Assembly: GCA_041396845.1 (NCBI GenBank)
Contig: JAWKXU010000001.1
Coordinates: 695,130-759,129, forward strand
From: JAWKXU01 sp020446465
Lineage (GTDB): Bacteria; Pseudomonadota; Alphaproteobacteria; Sphingomonadales; Sphingomonadaceae
Direction of reading: 5' to 3'
Length of the DNA stretch: 64,000 nucleotides
Position 1 is the stretch's first letter, and every line of letters starts with the position of its first letter. Shown piece after piece: positions 24,492 through 33,157 of this stretch. Under the pieces are notes generated by a model. The model was given only the letters and a program-made list of their open reading frames with translations, made no database searches and was not told where the DNA came from. The translations under genes were made by a program, and so were the position numbers.

Positions 24492-25406
24492 ATGGCCTCT
24501 CCGCCGCAGCACCGCCCCATGTTTGCCCTCATTCTCCGCTTGGGGTCAGCGTTTGCGATTTCGGCGATGCTGGCGCTTGTCAAACTTGCACAGCAGACCG
24601 GGATTCCGCTTGTTGAAATCATGTTCTGGCGGCTGGTTCCCGGTGCTCCGCTGATCTTGCTCTGGCTGGCCATGCGCGGAGAACTGCACCGCCTGAAGAC
24701 CGAGAGAATCTTCGCGCATCTAAGGCGGGCCGCAGCTGGCCTTACCGGGATGGCCTGTGTGTTTGGCGGTGCTATCCTGCTCCCACTGGCCGAAGCCACG
24801 ACATTGAACTTCACAGTCGCGTTCTGGGCAGTGATTTTATCGTCGCTGTTTTTGAAGGAACGTGTCGGCTGGTGGCGCTGGAGTGCGGTTCTGCTGGGTT
24901 TTCTAGGTGTGATAGTGGTCAGCCAGCCCGGTCAATCGCCAATTCCCATCTTCGGCGCTGCTGTTGCTCTTACCGCAGCTTTCATGGTTGCGCTGACATC
25001 TATTCAGATCCGCGATCTTGGCCGGACGGAAGATCCGCTGGCGATTGTCCTCTATTTTTCGGCATTTTCCTCGCCACTGCTGATGCTTTCACTACCATTT
25101 GTGATGGAACATCACACGGGCTATCAATGGGCTATTCTGGCAGGTATTGGCGGGCTTGGCCTGGTCGGTCTGATACTGGTCACGACGTCGCTGCGGTTCG
25201 GCCGGGTCAGCAGTGTGGTCGTGATGGATTATTCATCGCTCTTGTGGGCGACCTTGTTTGGCTGGTGGATTTTTGACAACCTGCCACCGGCGGCAACATG
25301 GTTTGGTGCGCCATTGATTGTTGCGGCAGGGCTGATCATCACATGGCGTGAGCATGTGCATCATCGCAATGTGGCGCTGGGCGCACAGGGCATTAGCCAG
25401 GCGTAG
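24492..25406 (+). CDS. EamA/DMT family transporter
   Basis: 304 residues with ten hydrophobic segments arranged as two EamA repeats; RLGSAFAISAMLALVKL and EIMFWRLVPGAP are typical of the first repeat. Such proteins export metabolites or drugs; the substrate is not predictable. An alternative start is the internal ATG at 24522. It converges with cpaF 22 bases beyond its stop. Confidence 0.87.
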   Translation: MASPPQHRPMFALILRLGSAFAISAMLALVKLAQQTGIPLVEIMFWRLVPGAPLILLWLAMRGELHRLKTERIFAHLRRAAAGLTGMACVFGGAILLPLAEATTLNFTVAFWAVILSSLFLKERVGWWRWSAVLLGFLGVIVVSQPGQSPIPIFGAAVALTAAFMVALTSIQIRDLGRTEDPLAIVLYFSAFSSPLLMLSLPFVMEHHTGYQWAILAGIGGLGLVGLILVTTSLRFGRVSSVVVMDYSSLLWATLFGWWIFDNLPPAATWFGAPLIVAAGLIITWREHVHHRNVALGAQGISQA

Positions 25407-25428
25407 GTATCCGCGGTTCGTGCTGACC

Positions 25429-26958
25429 TTACAGGCAGGCTTCGAGATAGGCCTGATCGAACCCGAACTGGCGCGCTTTTTCAAGCGTGTAGGGGCGCAG
25501 GCCCGATGAGCGGAACTCACCGATGATCTTGCCGTCTTCGCTCTCATCCAGATATTCGAAGTTGAACAGCTCCTGCGTCACGATCACGTCGCCTTCCATG
25601 CCGATCACTTCGGTGATGTTGGTGGTGCGGCGCGAACCGTCGCGAAGGCGCTTGACCTGCACGATGAGGTCCACCGATTCCGCGATCTGGCGCGAAATGG
25701 CTTCCTTCGGAATCTTGATGTCGCCCATCAGGATCATATTTTCCATACGGCCGAGGCACTCACGCGGGCTGTTGGCGTGAAGCGTACACATGGAGCCATC
25801 ATGGCCGGTGTTCATGGCCGCGAGAAGGTCGAAACATTCCGCGCCACGAATTTCGCCCAGGATAATGCGGTCAGGACGCATACGCAGGGCGTTCTTCACA
25901 AGGTCGCCAATCGTGATCGCGCCTTGCCCTTCAAGGTTTGGCGGGCGTGTTTCCAGCGGCAACCAGTGCGGCTGCTGCAAGCGAAGTTCGGCAGCGTCTT
26001 CGATTGTCAGCACGCGTTCGCCCGGATCGATCATCTTTGACAAGGCGTTGAGCATTGTCGTCTTGCCCGAACCCGTGCCGCCTGAAATCACGACGTTCAT
26101 CCGGCAGGCGCCTGCGATTTTCAGCGCAGTTGCCATCTTGACGCTCATCGAGCCGAAGCCTTGCAGCATGTCGATGGTGATCGGCTTTTCGGAGAACTTA
26201 CGAATGGAGATCGCTGTCCCGCGCAAGCTCAATGGCGGGATGATGACGTTAACGCGGCTGCCATCCTTCAGGCGGGCGTCGGCCAGCGGCGTGGTCTGGT
26301 CAACGCGGCGACCAACCTGGTTCACAATGCGTTGGGCAATCTGGAACAAGTGCGATTCGTCGCGGAACTTTGTCGTCGCGAGCGTCAGCTTGCCCTTCTT
26401 TTCGATGTAGGTCTGTTCCGGCCCGTTGACCATGATATCGGTTACGTCCGGGTCATTCAGCAATTCTTCGAGCGGACCGAAGCCAAGCAGTTCATCGACC
26501 AGTACCTTTTCCAGCGCAAACTGTTCACGCCGGTTCAGCGTGATTTTCAGTTCGGCCAGAACTTCCATGATGATCGGGCGGAACTCCTCGGAGAGTTCTT
26601 CCTTGGAAAGCGTGGCTGCTGCTTCCGGGTCAACGCGTTCCAGCAGGCGCGGCAGCACCTGTTCCTTGATCTTGTGGACGCTGGCTTCAAAACCTTCCGC
26701 CTTTGCGCTGTTTTCGACCACGCCGTTGGCGCGATCGGCCAGCCGCGACATGGCATCGCCCTTGACGGGCATCGCGCTGTCGCCTGGTGCACCGGCGGAT
26801 GGATCGGGCATGGGCGGGACATTGCCGCCTGGCTGCCCCGGCTTGGGCGCAGAAGACGTATCGACCGGGCCGCCCTTCATCGGGCGCGCTACGCCAAATG
26901 TCGGGCGCGCGCCTGGAGCCATGCCGCCAATGCCATTTTTACGTCCAAATGCAGTCAT
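25429..26958 (-). CDS. cpaF: CpaF family Flp/tad pilus assembly ATPase
   Basis: 509 residues of a GspE/TadA-type secretion ATPase. A Gly/Pro-rich N-terminal segment is followed by an N-domain, Walker A GGTGSGKTT near residue 290, the Asp box, Walker B RPDRIILGEIRG and HDGSMCTLHAN. It would power assembly of a Flp pilus. No other tad/cpa genes flank it, so it is an isolated copy, and the rest of the system must be elsewhere. Confidence 0.93.
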   Translation of the reverse strand: MTAFGRKNGIGGMAPGARPTFGVARPMKGGPVDTSSAPKPGQPGGNVPPMPDPSAGAPGDSAMPVKGDAMSRLADRANGVVENSAKAEGFEASVHKIKEQVLPRLLERVDPEAAATLSKEELSEEFRPIIMEVLAELKITLNRREQFALEKVLVDELLGFGPLEELLNDPDVTDIMVNGPEQTYIEKKGKLTLATTKFRDESHLFQIAQRIVNQVGRRVDQTTPLADARLKDGSRVNVIIPPLSLRGTAISIRKFSEKPITIDMLQGFGSMSVKMATALKIAGACRMNVVISGGTGSGKTTMLNALSKMIDPGERVLTIEDAAELRLQQPHWLPLETRPPNLEGQGAITIGDLVKNALRMRPDRIILGEIRGAECFDLLAAMNTGHDGSMCTLHANSPRECLGRMENMILMGDIKIPKEAISRQIAESVDLIVQVKRLRDGSRRTTNITEVIGMEGDVIVTQELFNFEYLDESEDGKIIGEFRSSGLRPYTLEKARQFGFDQAYLEACL

Positions 26959-27197
26959 GTGGCCTTTCCCCAGGGTAAATCAGCGCTGCGACACCACCTG
27001 ACAATGCCGTCAGGTATGCCTACAGAGTGGTCTCTGGAAATGGTGAATAAGACGGAAACCTTGATTTTGTTTTAACTCTGCGGTGAACCGGCAGGCACTG
27101 TTTTCCGTCCAGACTGTGTGAAACTCATTGTAAACGCAGGTCGTTGCTTGCGCCCGATTAAGCGCAAAGTTACGAGAAGCTGGGTGGAACAGGCACA

Positions 27198-29078
27198 ATG
27201 ATCTTTCTCGACACTTTTTGGGATTTCTGGCGACTGCTCGATTTGCGGCAGCGTTTGGTATCGTGCGGTCTGGTCATTCTGTTGGCAGTTTCAGGTGCGC
27301 TGGAAATTGTCGGAATGTTCTTTCTGTTCGGCTACTTGTCCGTTCTTGGTGGGGGGAACAGCCAAGGAGGGATGCGCTGGATCGCCGATCTTTATGCGGT
27401 GGTCGGCCAGGGGTACGAAGGGGCCATATTCGCGCTGATTACAGGTTTGCTGCTCGTGGCGGTTTTCGTGGTCAAGAACCTTCTTTGGCTGCTGTCGTCC
27501 TTCGGGTTGCTGCGGTTTTCGATGAAGCGATACGAATATGTCGCGGCGGCGCTTTTTGATGGTTATCAGGAAATGCCGCTCGACCTGATGCGCGGTCGGG
27601 GGACTGCAAACCCTACGCAGATACTGAATTCCGTTCTTCAGGTTTTTACCAACGCATTTTCGCCGCTGCTTCAGGCGGCAGCCGATATTGCGATAATCGT
27701 TGCGATGCTGGTTGCGCTGATGCTGGCGGTCGATCCGGTGCTGGTCATAGGTTCCGGGCTTGTGCTGGGCGTTGCCGCTGTGCTGTTTCTTGGGTCAACG
27801 CGAAGGCTTTCAGGGACTTTGGGCGAACGCTTGCGCCGTGCACAACTGGCTTTGCATTCTGTCACGGCGGAGGCAATGCGCGGATTGCTCGATGTCAGGT
27901 TGGCGGGCCGGCAGGATGTAATGCACGAACGCTTTAGCGCCGTTGCGGGCAGTTTTGCCGTCGCAAGCCGGCGTATTCATGCACTGGGCATGATCCCCCG
28001 CGCCATGAATGAGATGGTCCTGGCAGCAGGCATTGCCATCGCCGCAACATGGTTTGCAACGCGAGAAGGCGGCTTGGGCGCAGCATTGCCTACATTGGCT
28101 ATACTTGGCTTTGCTGGCCTTCGGGTTACTGCTGCCGTATCCCGTTTTACAGAGGCGCTGCAGAAGATTCGCCAGACTAGTGATGCGCGCATTCGCATGA
28201 TGGAAGCTCTCGAAACTGCCGCACCGCAAATCATCGCGGATTACGATCCTGCTATCAGTCGTCGCGAAACATATCGGCTGGAGGATTCTCCGCTTCCCGC
28301 GAGTGCTTCGCCATCATTGAAGAATGCCCTGCGTATCGAGCAAGTTAGCTTCTCGTATCCTGGTGCGGCAACGCTTGCAGTGGACAATGTTTCTCTCACG
28401 ATTCCTGCGGGCAAGTTTGTTGCGTTTTGCGGACCGTCCGGTGGTGGTAAGTCTACTCTTGCGCTGCTTGTAATGGGATTGCTGGCCCCCCAGAATGGGT
28501 GCGTCTTGTGTGACGATTGGGATATTTCCCGGCATTTAACAGCGTGGCACGGACAGATTGGTCACGTCGGACAAGCGCCGTTTCTCGCCCCCCGCAGCGT
28601 ACGCGAAAATGTCGCATTCGGACTGCGACCAGAGCAAATTGACGATGCTGCAGTTTGGCGGGCACTTGAAGCGGCGGCTGTGGCGGACGTCTTTCGCGCT
28701 CACCCCGATGGGTTGGAAGCCATTGTGGGGGAGGATGGGGCACTGCTGTCTGGCGGACAGAAGCAGCGCGTTGCAATAGCAAGGGCGCTGTACGGAGATC
28801 CGGTGGTGCTGGTATTCGACGAAGCGACCGCGGCGCTTGATACCGTAACAGAACGTGAAGTTTCTACAGCGATTGCTCGGTTGCGCGGTGATCGCACGGT
28901 CATCGTTATTGCACATCGGCTTTCGACGATCAGGCAGGCAGATATGATCCATTACGTAACGGGCGGCTCGATCGGCGCAAGCGGGACATACGATGGATTG
29001 ACGCAATCCTACCTGCCTTTCCGCAATCTCACCGGCGAGTTAGCGGATGAAGAAACATTGCCTGCTGCCCATCCTTGA
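27198..29078 (+). CDS. ABC transporter, fused permease/ATPase, PglK/MsbA-like exporter
   Basis: 626 residues with a six-helix membrane domain (to about residue 330) beginning LLDLRQRLVSC and ALEIVGMFFLFGYL, resembling lipid-linked oligosaccharide flippases, and an ATPase domain with Walker A GPSGGGKST near 415, signature LSGGQKQR near 516 and Walker B VLVFDEAT near 538. It opens the polysaccharide region, so translocation of a lipid-linked glycan is a reasonable role. A decayed copy of the 3' end of a paralogue lies at 31548-33047. An inverted repeat TTGCGC/GCGCAA at 27148-27167 precedes it. Confidence 0.88.
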   Translation: MIFLDTFWDFWRLLDLRQRLVSCGLVILLAVSGALEIVGMFFLFGYLSVLGGGNSQGGMRWIADLYAVVGQGYEGAIFALITGLLLVAVFVVKNLLWLLSSFGLLRFSMKRYEYVAAALFDGYQEMPLDLMRGRGTANPTQILNSVLQVFTNAFSPLLQAAADIAIIVAMLVALMLAVDPVLVIGSGLVLGVAAVLFLGSTRRLSGTLGERLRRAQLALHSVTAEAMRGLLDVRLAGRQDVMHERFSAVAGSFAVASRRIHALGMIPRAMNEMVLAAGIAIAATWFATREGGLGAALPTLAILGFAGLRVTAAVSRFTEALQKIRQTSDARIRMMEALETAAPQIIADYDPAISRRETYRLEDSPLPASASPSLKNALRIEQVSFSYPGAATLAVDNVSLTIPAGKFVAFCGPSGGGKSTLALLVMGLLAPQNGCVLCDDWDISRHLTAWHGQIGHVGQAPFLAPRSVRENVAFGLRPEQIDDAAVWRALEAAAVADVFRAHPDGLEAIVGEDGALLSGGQKQRVAIARALYGDPVVLVFDEATAALDTVTEREVSTAIARLRGDRTVIVIAHRLSTIRQADMIHYVTGGSIGASGTYDGLTQSYLPFRNLTGELADEETLPAAHP

Positions 29079-29366
29079 AGCTCTGTTTGCGACCAATGGG
29101 CCGCTGCTCGTTATACATTTTCTGCGGCGTTGGCTGAGCCGTAATGGCGTTTCATGATTCTAAATCTGAAGTGGGCTGATGACTGGCATCCGTGTAGGCG
29201 CAGAAGCTTCGGTTCGTTGGGAGCGTTTAACCCGCTTAGTTGCGCTGTCCTCTATTATAACTGTGAAACGTGCAGTCACGTTACGCACCATCATGCCTTC
29301 AGCCAGCGCTAGCGCAAGAACCGACTCATGAATGGCTGATTTCTGCGGATGGTCGCTTAATTTGGG
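29079..29366. other. Intergenic region after the ABC transporter
   Basis: No convincing gene. A minus-strand open frame crosses it but has no homology I recognise and runs through the phased repeat array. The 13-mer GCTTCGGTTCGTT at 29206-29218 recurs at 33056-33068, next to the end of the second ABC remnant. An AGCGCTAGCGC-type palindrome is near 29310. Confidence 0.4.
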
Positions 29367-29462
29367 CCTGAAAACAGGGCCTAGATTTGTGATAACAGGG
29401 ACTGATTGCCTGTAAACAGGCCTCGAAGACCTGTGATCAGGGTCTTTTTTCCTGACAGCTTC
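29367..29462. repeat. Phased array of CCTG-N4-CAGG palindromes, 21-bp period
   Basis: Half-site CCTG starts at 29367, 29409, 29430 and 29451 and a degenerate TGTG at 29388, each exactly 21 bases apart. CAGG follows after four bases in the first four units, so units 1, 3 and 4 are 12-bp CCTG-N4-CAGG palindromes, unit 2 is a half-match and unit 5 is a half-site. 21 bp is two helical turns, so all lie on one DNA face, as expected for cooperative binding of a dimeric regulator. Unit 4 followed by six T could also act as a rightward terminator. Confidence 0.7.
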
Positions 29463-29662
29463 GGTCAAGCCATTCATGGCATTCCCGGCGCCCTGTCCTT
29501 CCCATCTCGCGGCTGCTGTTCCGTCGGACATCCACACCACGGTTCCTTGCCTCAGGATGCAATGCGTTTGCTCGCCAGTGGTCGTGACAAAATGCTGGGT
29601 CGGCTTTCGTGGTGATGGGCCGGCCCGGGGCATTTGGATCGTCGGGCCCTGGGGAGTGAAAA
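29463..29662. other. Leader region of the DUF5681 gene
   Basis: 200 bases between the palindrome array and the TTG start at 29663. GC-rich, without a recognised gene. GGGGAG at 29651-29656 is the ribosome-binding site for the TTG. No clear promoter hexamers. Confidence 0.35.
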
Positions 29663-30658
29663 TTGGGTAGAAAGAAGCACGAGCGTCCAGTGGACCGGAT
29701 CAGTGCATTCGATATTGGTCTCGATCCGATGTTCCGGGCGGAACGGAATGGGATTGTCTCGATACGATCCGCATCGCAGATATTATTCCGCCATCTCTAT
29801 ATTGAGGCATACAAGGGAGAGCCCTTGGCAGTCAGGGAAACCCTGAAGCTCATAGCGACCCATGAACGTGTGCGGGCGAAGGAGTTTAATCGGGGGGTCA
29901 AGGATTGCTATAAAACCAAAGTGCGCCCGAAAATCAGTGCTGACCCAGCCCTGCAATTGTTGGGTATAGCGGTGGGGGAGGGTTACTCGCTGAAAATCCG
30001 TGAATGGATTGTGGATCTGGCAACGGAGCGCGGAAGCCCGCTGGCAAGTCGTTGGGAGAAATTCATCTATCCTGCTGATGCCGATGAACCCGAGCCGTAT
30101 TCTCTGCCTCGCGTTCCTCCGCGTCGCAAGCGTTTACCGGAGGAAACGCGATTCAAGAAGGGCCAGAGCGGCAATATCCATGGTCGACCATCCAAAATTA
30201 AGCTGGACTATAAACTTCCCTTCGAGGATTTCCTGTATGATCAGGTCGAGATCAGTATTCAGGGGGAGCTGCGCGAGATATCACGGGCTGAGGCGCTGGT
30301 TCATGAATTGAACCGGCGCGCACTTGGTGGCGATGAAGACATCGCGCGGATTTTACGCACTTCCTATGCCCGGGAAATCATGGACCGTTGGCGGCGCATG
30401 GAACATATTGTCTTCGATATGTCCATTGTCCGCGATGACGTAGAAGATCCTCCGGTTGTCGATTATATGCGGAGCCTGCACATACTCAACCGGCGCACGG
30501 TGCGCCACCTGCTGATCCAGCCTTGGGCCGTCAACGCAGCGCTGCAACGAATGGGTGCGCACAGGTTGAGTCACGAAGAGCAGGCTGTTGTCCTGCGCTC
30601 GACGAGCACACCAAGCAAGGTTTACTGGCCTGACTGGTGGGAAGTTTTTACTAAATAA
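29663..30658 (+). CDS. DUF5681 domain protein of the accessory islet
   Basis: 331 residues. Positions 163-177 carry the FKKGQSGNxxGRP motif that defines DUF5681, a short basic segment seen in phage- and island-associated proteins of unknown function. The rest is rich in Arg, Glu and Trp without a catalytic motif I recognise; the first 160 residues are basic and may bind nucleic acid. The start is TTG at 29663, with GGGGAG six bases upstream. It is preceded by the 21-bp phased palindromes. Context suggests an imported islet. Confidence 0.75.
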   Translation: MGRKKHERPVDRISAFDIGLDPMFRAERNGIVSIRSASQILFRHLYIEAYKGEPLAVRETLKLIATHERVRAKEFNRGVKDCYKTKVRPKISADPALQLLGIAVGEGYSLKIREWIVDLATERGSPLASRWEKFIYPADADEPEPYSLPRVPPRRKRLPEETRFKKGQSGNIHGRPSKIKLDYKLPFEDFLYDQVEISIQGELREISRAEALVHELNRRALGGDEDIARILRTSYAREIMDRWRRMEHIVFDMSIVRDDVEDPPVVDYMRSLHILNRRTVRHLLIQPWAVNAALQRMGAHRLSHEEQAVVLRSTSTPSKVYWPDWWEVFTK

Positions 30659-30803
30659 CAGGTGGTTGAAGGTCGTCGCGCTCTTCGCAGAACCGATACC
30701 GACATGATCCCGGTGGTTGGGTCGCATCCCGGTCATCGGGATTGGCGGTCCTGACCTTACATCATGTGCGAGGCGCCTTGATTGACAGGGCGACACAGCA
30801 CAG

Positions 30804-31022
30804 GTGGTAGGCTTGGAACCTGTTCGTGGATCGCGCGAGGCCCTTGCTTATGCACTGGCACGCGATGCGGTGCGCACTGCGGACTATGCCGCAGCGTCAG
30901 GCCTGTCGGCGGCCAATGCCAGCACCCGATTGAAACAGTTGTGGGAGCAGGGGGTCCTGATGCGAGACGAAAGGTCTGCCGCAAGCGGTGGTACGGAATA
31001 TGTCTACCGGCGGATCGGTTGA
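30804..31022 (+). CDS. Small winged-helix-like DNA-binding protein (tentative)
   Basis: 72 residues from a GTG codon. The segment ARDAVRTADYAAASGLS then ANASTRLKQLWEQGVL and GTEYVYRR has the order of a winged helix-turn-helix: helix, turn, recognition helix and beta wing. It could be the regulator that binds the nearby palindrome array, but nothing proves it. No good ribosome-binding site was found, hence moderate confidence that it is expressed. Confidence 0.55.
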   Translation: MVGLEPVRGSREALAYALARDAVRTADYAAASGLSAANASTRLKQLWEQGVLMRDERSAASGGTEYVYRRIG

Positions 31023-31547
31023 CGGGCGTGGGGTAGTCATCAGGCGCCAATGGCGGATATAAGCGCAGATAAAGGGCGCTACTTCTGCTTCATGCCAAGT
31101 GCTGAACGAGAGAAGGTGTTGCACCATCTCATTCAACATAATTGCTGAACCAGAATGATGGGTAGCTACAGCAGGGCCAAAATTAACCGGAGGCAAAGCG
31201 TAGTGGAGGTCGACGCAACGCGGCTGCATCAAAACGTCGCGCCAAACAGCGCCTAGAGCGTTCGATCTGATCCGACCAGAAGGAACGCTCTATCTTATCG
31301 TTTGATCGTAATTTGTTAGTTGGCCGCGATATCCGAGACGCCAGGTGGTTCCACGTGGCTCGACATCGCTTTATTGCGCCAGCAAGGCCTTTTCCTGCTC
31401 GACCCAGTCGCTGCTGATCGCTTCTGCTCGCAGCAAGGCATTGCTGTCGATGCCGGCCTTCGATTCTGGACTAGAGCTTGCCAGCTACAATTACTTCGAT
31501 GGCCAATGGTGAAAAAATCACCAGATAATCTTCGGCCTGAATCTCAT
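31023..31547. other. Non-coding stretch between the islet and the ABC remnant
   Basis: About 525 bases with no gene I can support. It contains the inverted-repeat element at 31254-31292. An 86-codon frame at 31320-31580 is open, but it lacks a start signal and ends inside the IS, so it is not annotated as a gene. Confidence 0.45.
31254..31292. repeat. GAGCGTTC inverted-repeat element
   Basis: TAGAGCGTTC at 31254-31263 pairs perfectly with GAACGCTCTA at 31283-31292 across a 19-base loop starting GATCTGATC. This resembles a dispersed palindromic element common between genes in alphaproteobacteria. Only one copy was seen in the window. Confidence 0.65.
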
Positions 31548-31604
31548 TTTGACGAAGCGACTGCGGCGCTTGTGACGTGACCCCCAGCTTTCCCCCAGCT
31601 GGGA

Positions 31605-32471
31605 TTAGAGCCGGGCGGTTGTTTTGCGCATAAGCGCGGTTGAAGCAATGGGCTGCGTAGCGGAGCCCGTAGGGCGTAGCGAAGCAGGCCATTGCTTATC
31701 CAGTTCAGCGGCGAACGCCGCCGGTGTTGCGTAACCGAGAGACGAGTGTGGTCGCTCCCGATTGTAGTCTTCGACCCAGGCCGCGATCTCGACACGGGCA
31801 TGGGCCATGCTCAAGAACAGCGTCTCGTTGAGCAGTTCGTCGCGCATGCGGCCATTGAAGCTCTCGACATAGCCATTCTGCATCGGCCTTCCGGGCGCGA
31901 TGTAATGCCACTCCACGCCGACCTCGCCGCACCATGCCAGCACAGCGTTGCTGGTGAGCTCGGTGCCATTGTCGCTGACGATCATGCCTGGCTTGCCGCG
32001 CTGTTCGATCAGTGCGGTCAGCTCGCGAACGACACGGCGACCAGAGATCGAGGTGTCCGGCACCGCTGCCAGGCACTCCCGGGTCACGTCATCGACCACG
32101 TTGAGCACCCGGAACCGTCTTCCCGAAGCCATCTGGTCGTGAACAAAGTCCAGGCTCCAGCGCTGGTTCGGCAGCGCCAGAACCGGAGCAGGTGCCCTTG
32201 TGCCAACAGCACGCCTGCGGCTTCGTCGTCGCCTTACTGCCAGCCCTTCTTCCTTGTAGAGCCTCTGGGTCTTCTTGCGGTTGATCATGATCCCCTCCCG
32301 GCGCAGCAGGATATGCAGACGGCGATAGCCGAACCGGCGACGCTGGTTGGCCAGCTCGCGCAGCTTCTCGCGAAGCTCGGCATCATCGTCCCGGGTGGAA
32401 CGGTAACGCACGCTTTTGCGATCAGCATCGATAACACGGCACGCCCGCCGCTCGCTCATCCCGTGGCACAC
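31605..32471 (-). CDS. IS3-family transposase OrfB (DDE integrase domain)
   Basis: 288 residues as drawn, with the rve/DDE core: Asp in WSLDFVHD, Asp in IVSDNGTEL and Glu in YVESFNGRMRDE. It lies in the -1 frame relative to orfA, and the frame stays open upstream of the drawn GTG start to the slip site at 32516-32522. The active product is therefore expected to be an OrfAB fusion made by ribosomal frameshifting. Confidence 0.92.
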   Translation of the reverse strand: MCHGMSERRACRVIDADRKSVRYRSTRDDDAELREKLRELANQRRRFGYRRLHILLRREGIMINRKKTQRLYKEEGLAVRRRRSRRRAVGTRAPAPVLALPNQRWSLDFVHDQMASGRRFRVLNVVDDVTRECLAAVPDTSISGRRVVRELTALIEQRGKPGMIVSDNGTELTSNAVLAWCGEVGVEWHYIAPGRPMQNGYVESFNGRMRDELLNETLFLSMAHARVEIAAWVEDYNRERPHSSLGYATPAAFAAELDKQWPASLRPTGSATQPIASTALMRKTTARL

Positions 32472-32509
32472 CTGGAGATGAGCAACAGCTTCCCGCTGCG
32501 CGGCGGGCG

Positions 32510-32776
32510 TCAGAACTTTTTTGCCAGAAGATCCTTCAGAGCAGCCTTGTCCAGCATCGCATCGGCCAGCAGCCGCTTGAGCTTGGCGTTCTCGCTCTCG
32601 AGCTCCTTCAGTCGGCGGGCATCGGACACTTCCATCCCGCCATACTTCGACTTCCAGTTGTAGATCGTCGCTTCAGATACACCGTGCCGACGGGCCAGGT
32701 CAGCGGTCTTGGCTCCCGCCTCCGCTTCCTTCAGCACCCCGATAATCTGCTCTTCTGAAAACCTCGTACGCTTCAT
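32510..32776 (-). CDS. IS3-family transposase OrfA (helix-turn-helix)
   Basis: 88 residues from the ATG at 32776, which has AAGGAAGGA upstream. It starts MKRTRFSEEQIIGVLKEAE and has a helix-turn-helix (RRHGVSEATIYNWKSKYGG) followed by a leucine-zipper-like coiled coil (LKELESENAKLKRLL). It ends just after the AAAAAAG slip sequence. It binds the IS ends and regulates transposition. Confidence 0.92.
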   Translation of the reverse strand: MKRTRFSEEQIIGVLKEAEAGAKTADLARRHGVSEATIYNWKSKYGGMEVSDARRLKELESENAKLKRLLADAMLDKAALKDLLAKKF

Positions 32777-33157
32777 CGTCTGTCCTTCCTTCAAGGCCAG
32801 ACTCTAATCGCTCGTGGAGGAAAATCAGGGGGTCACGTCACTTGATACCGTAACACAGCGGGAAGTTTCTGCAGCGACTGCCCGGTTGCGCGGTGATCGC
32901 ACGGTCATCGTCATCGCACACCGGCTTTCCACGATCCGGCAGGCCGATATGATCCGCTATATGTCGGGCGGATCGATCGGCGCAAGTGGGACATACGACG
33001 AATTGGCAAAGTCCTTTCCGTCTTTCCGCAACCTCACCTGGCGAGCTAGTGAAAGGCTTCGGTTCGTTAGAAATCGACGTTGTGGCTACAGGTATACCGA
33101 TGTCCAACGAAAGAGAATTTACTTGATGTTCAGCATAGCAAGTCAGATGGTTCGGCC

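Larger units (their letters stand above)
31573..32840 (-). mobile_element. Complete IS3-family insertion sequence, 1268 bp
   Basis: Ends are TGACGTGACCCCC (31573) and its inverse GGGGGTCACGTCA (to 32840), with imperfect inverted repeats continuing inward to GATTAGAG. The flanks carry a 4-bp direct target duplication CTTG (31569-31572 and 32841-32844). Two overlapping transposase frames with an A6G slip site are intact. A 4-bp duplication and this orfA type suggest the IS407/IS51 part of the family. The perfect duplication and intact frames indicate recent insertion into an already decayed gene. Confidence 0.93.
31548..33047 (+). pseudogene. 3' remnant of a second ABC transporter gene, split by an IS
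   Basis: Bases 31548-31572 (starting at the Walker B DEAT codons) and 32841-33047 together match the last 230 bases of the 27198-29078 transporter. They differ mainly at third codon positions, so this is a diverged paralogue and not a recent copy. Upstream of Walker B the gene is gone. The IS3-family element is inserted after GCGCTTG with CTTG duplicated. The homology stops near the C-terminus at the CTCACC stretch. The remnant cannot encode a functional ATPase. Confidence 0.85.

Noticed and set aside
29310..29325. AGCGCTAGCGC palindrome as a plasmid-type origin element
   Set aside because: Single short palindrome, no Rep gene or DnaA boxes; the DUF5681 protein has no replication motif.
29160..29633. 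157-codon minus-strand frame in the islet leader
   Set aside because: Runs through the 21-bp palindrome array, no homology recognised and no ribosome-binding site seen.
29079..31547. Prophage or integrated plasmid
   Set aside because: No integrase, attachment-site repeats or structural phage genes. DUF5681 alone is insufficient.
31320..31580. 86-codon frame ending in DEATAALVT
   Set aside because: Its last codons are the ABC remnant entering the IS; the rest lacks a start signal. Described as pseudogene flank instead.
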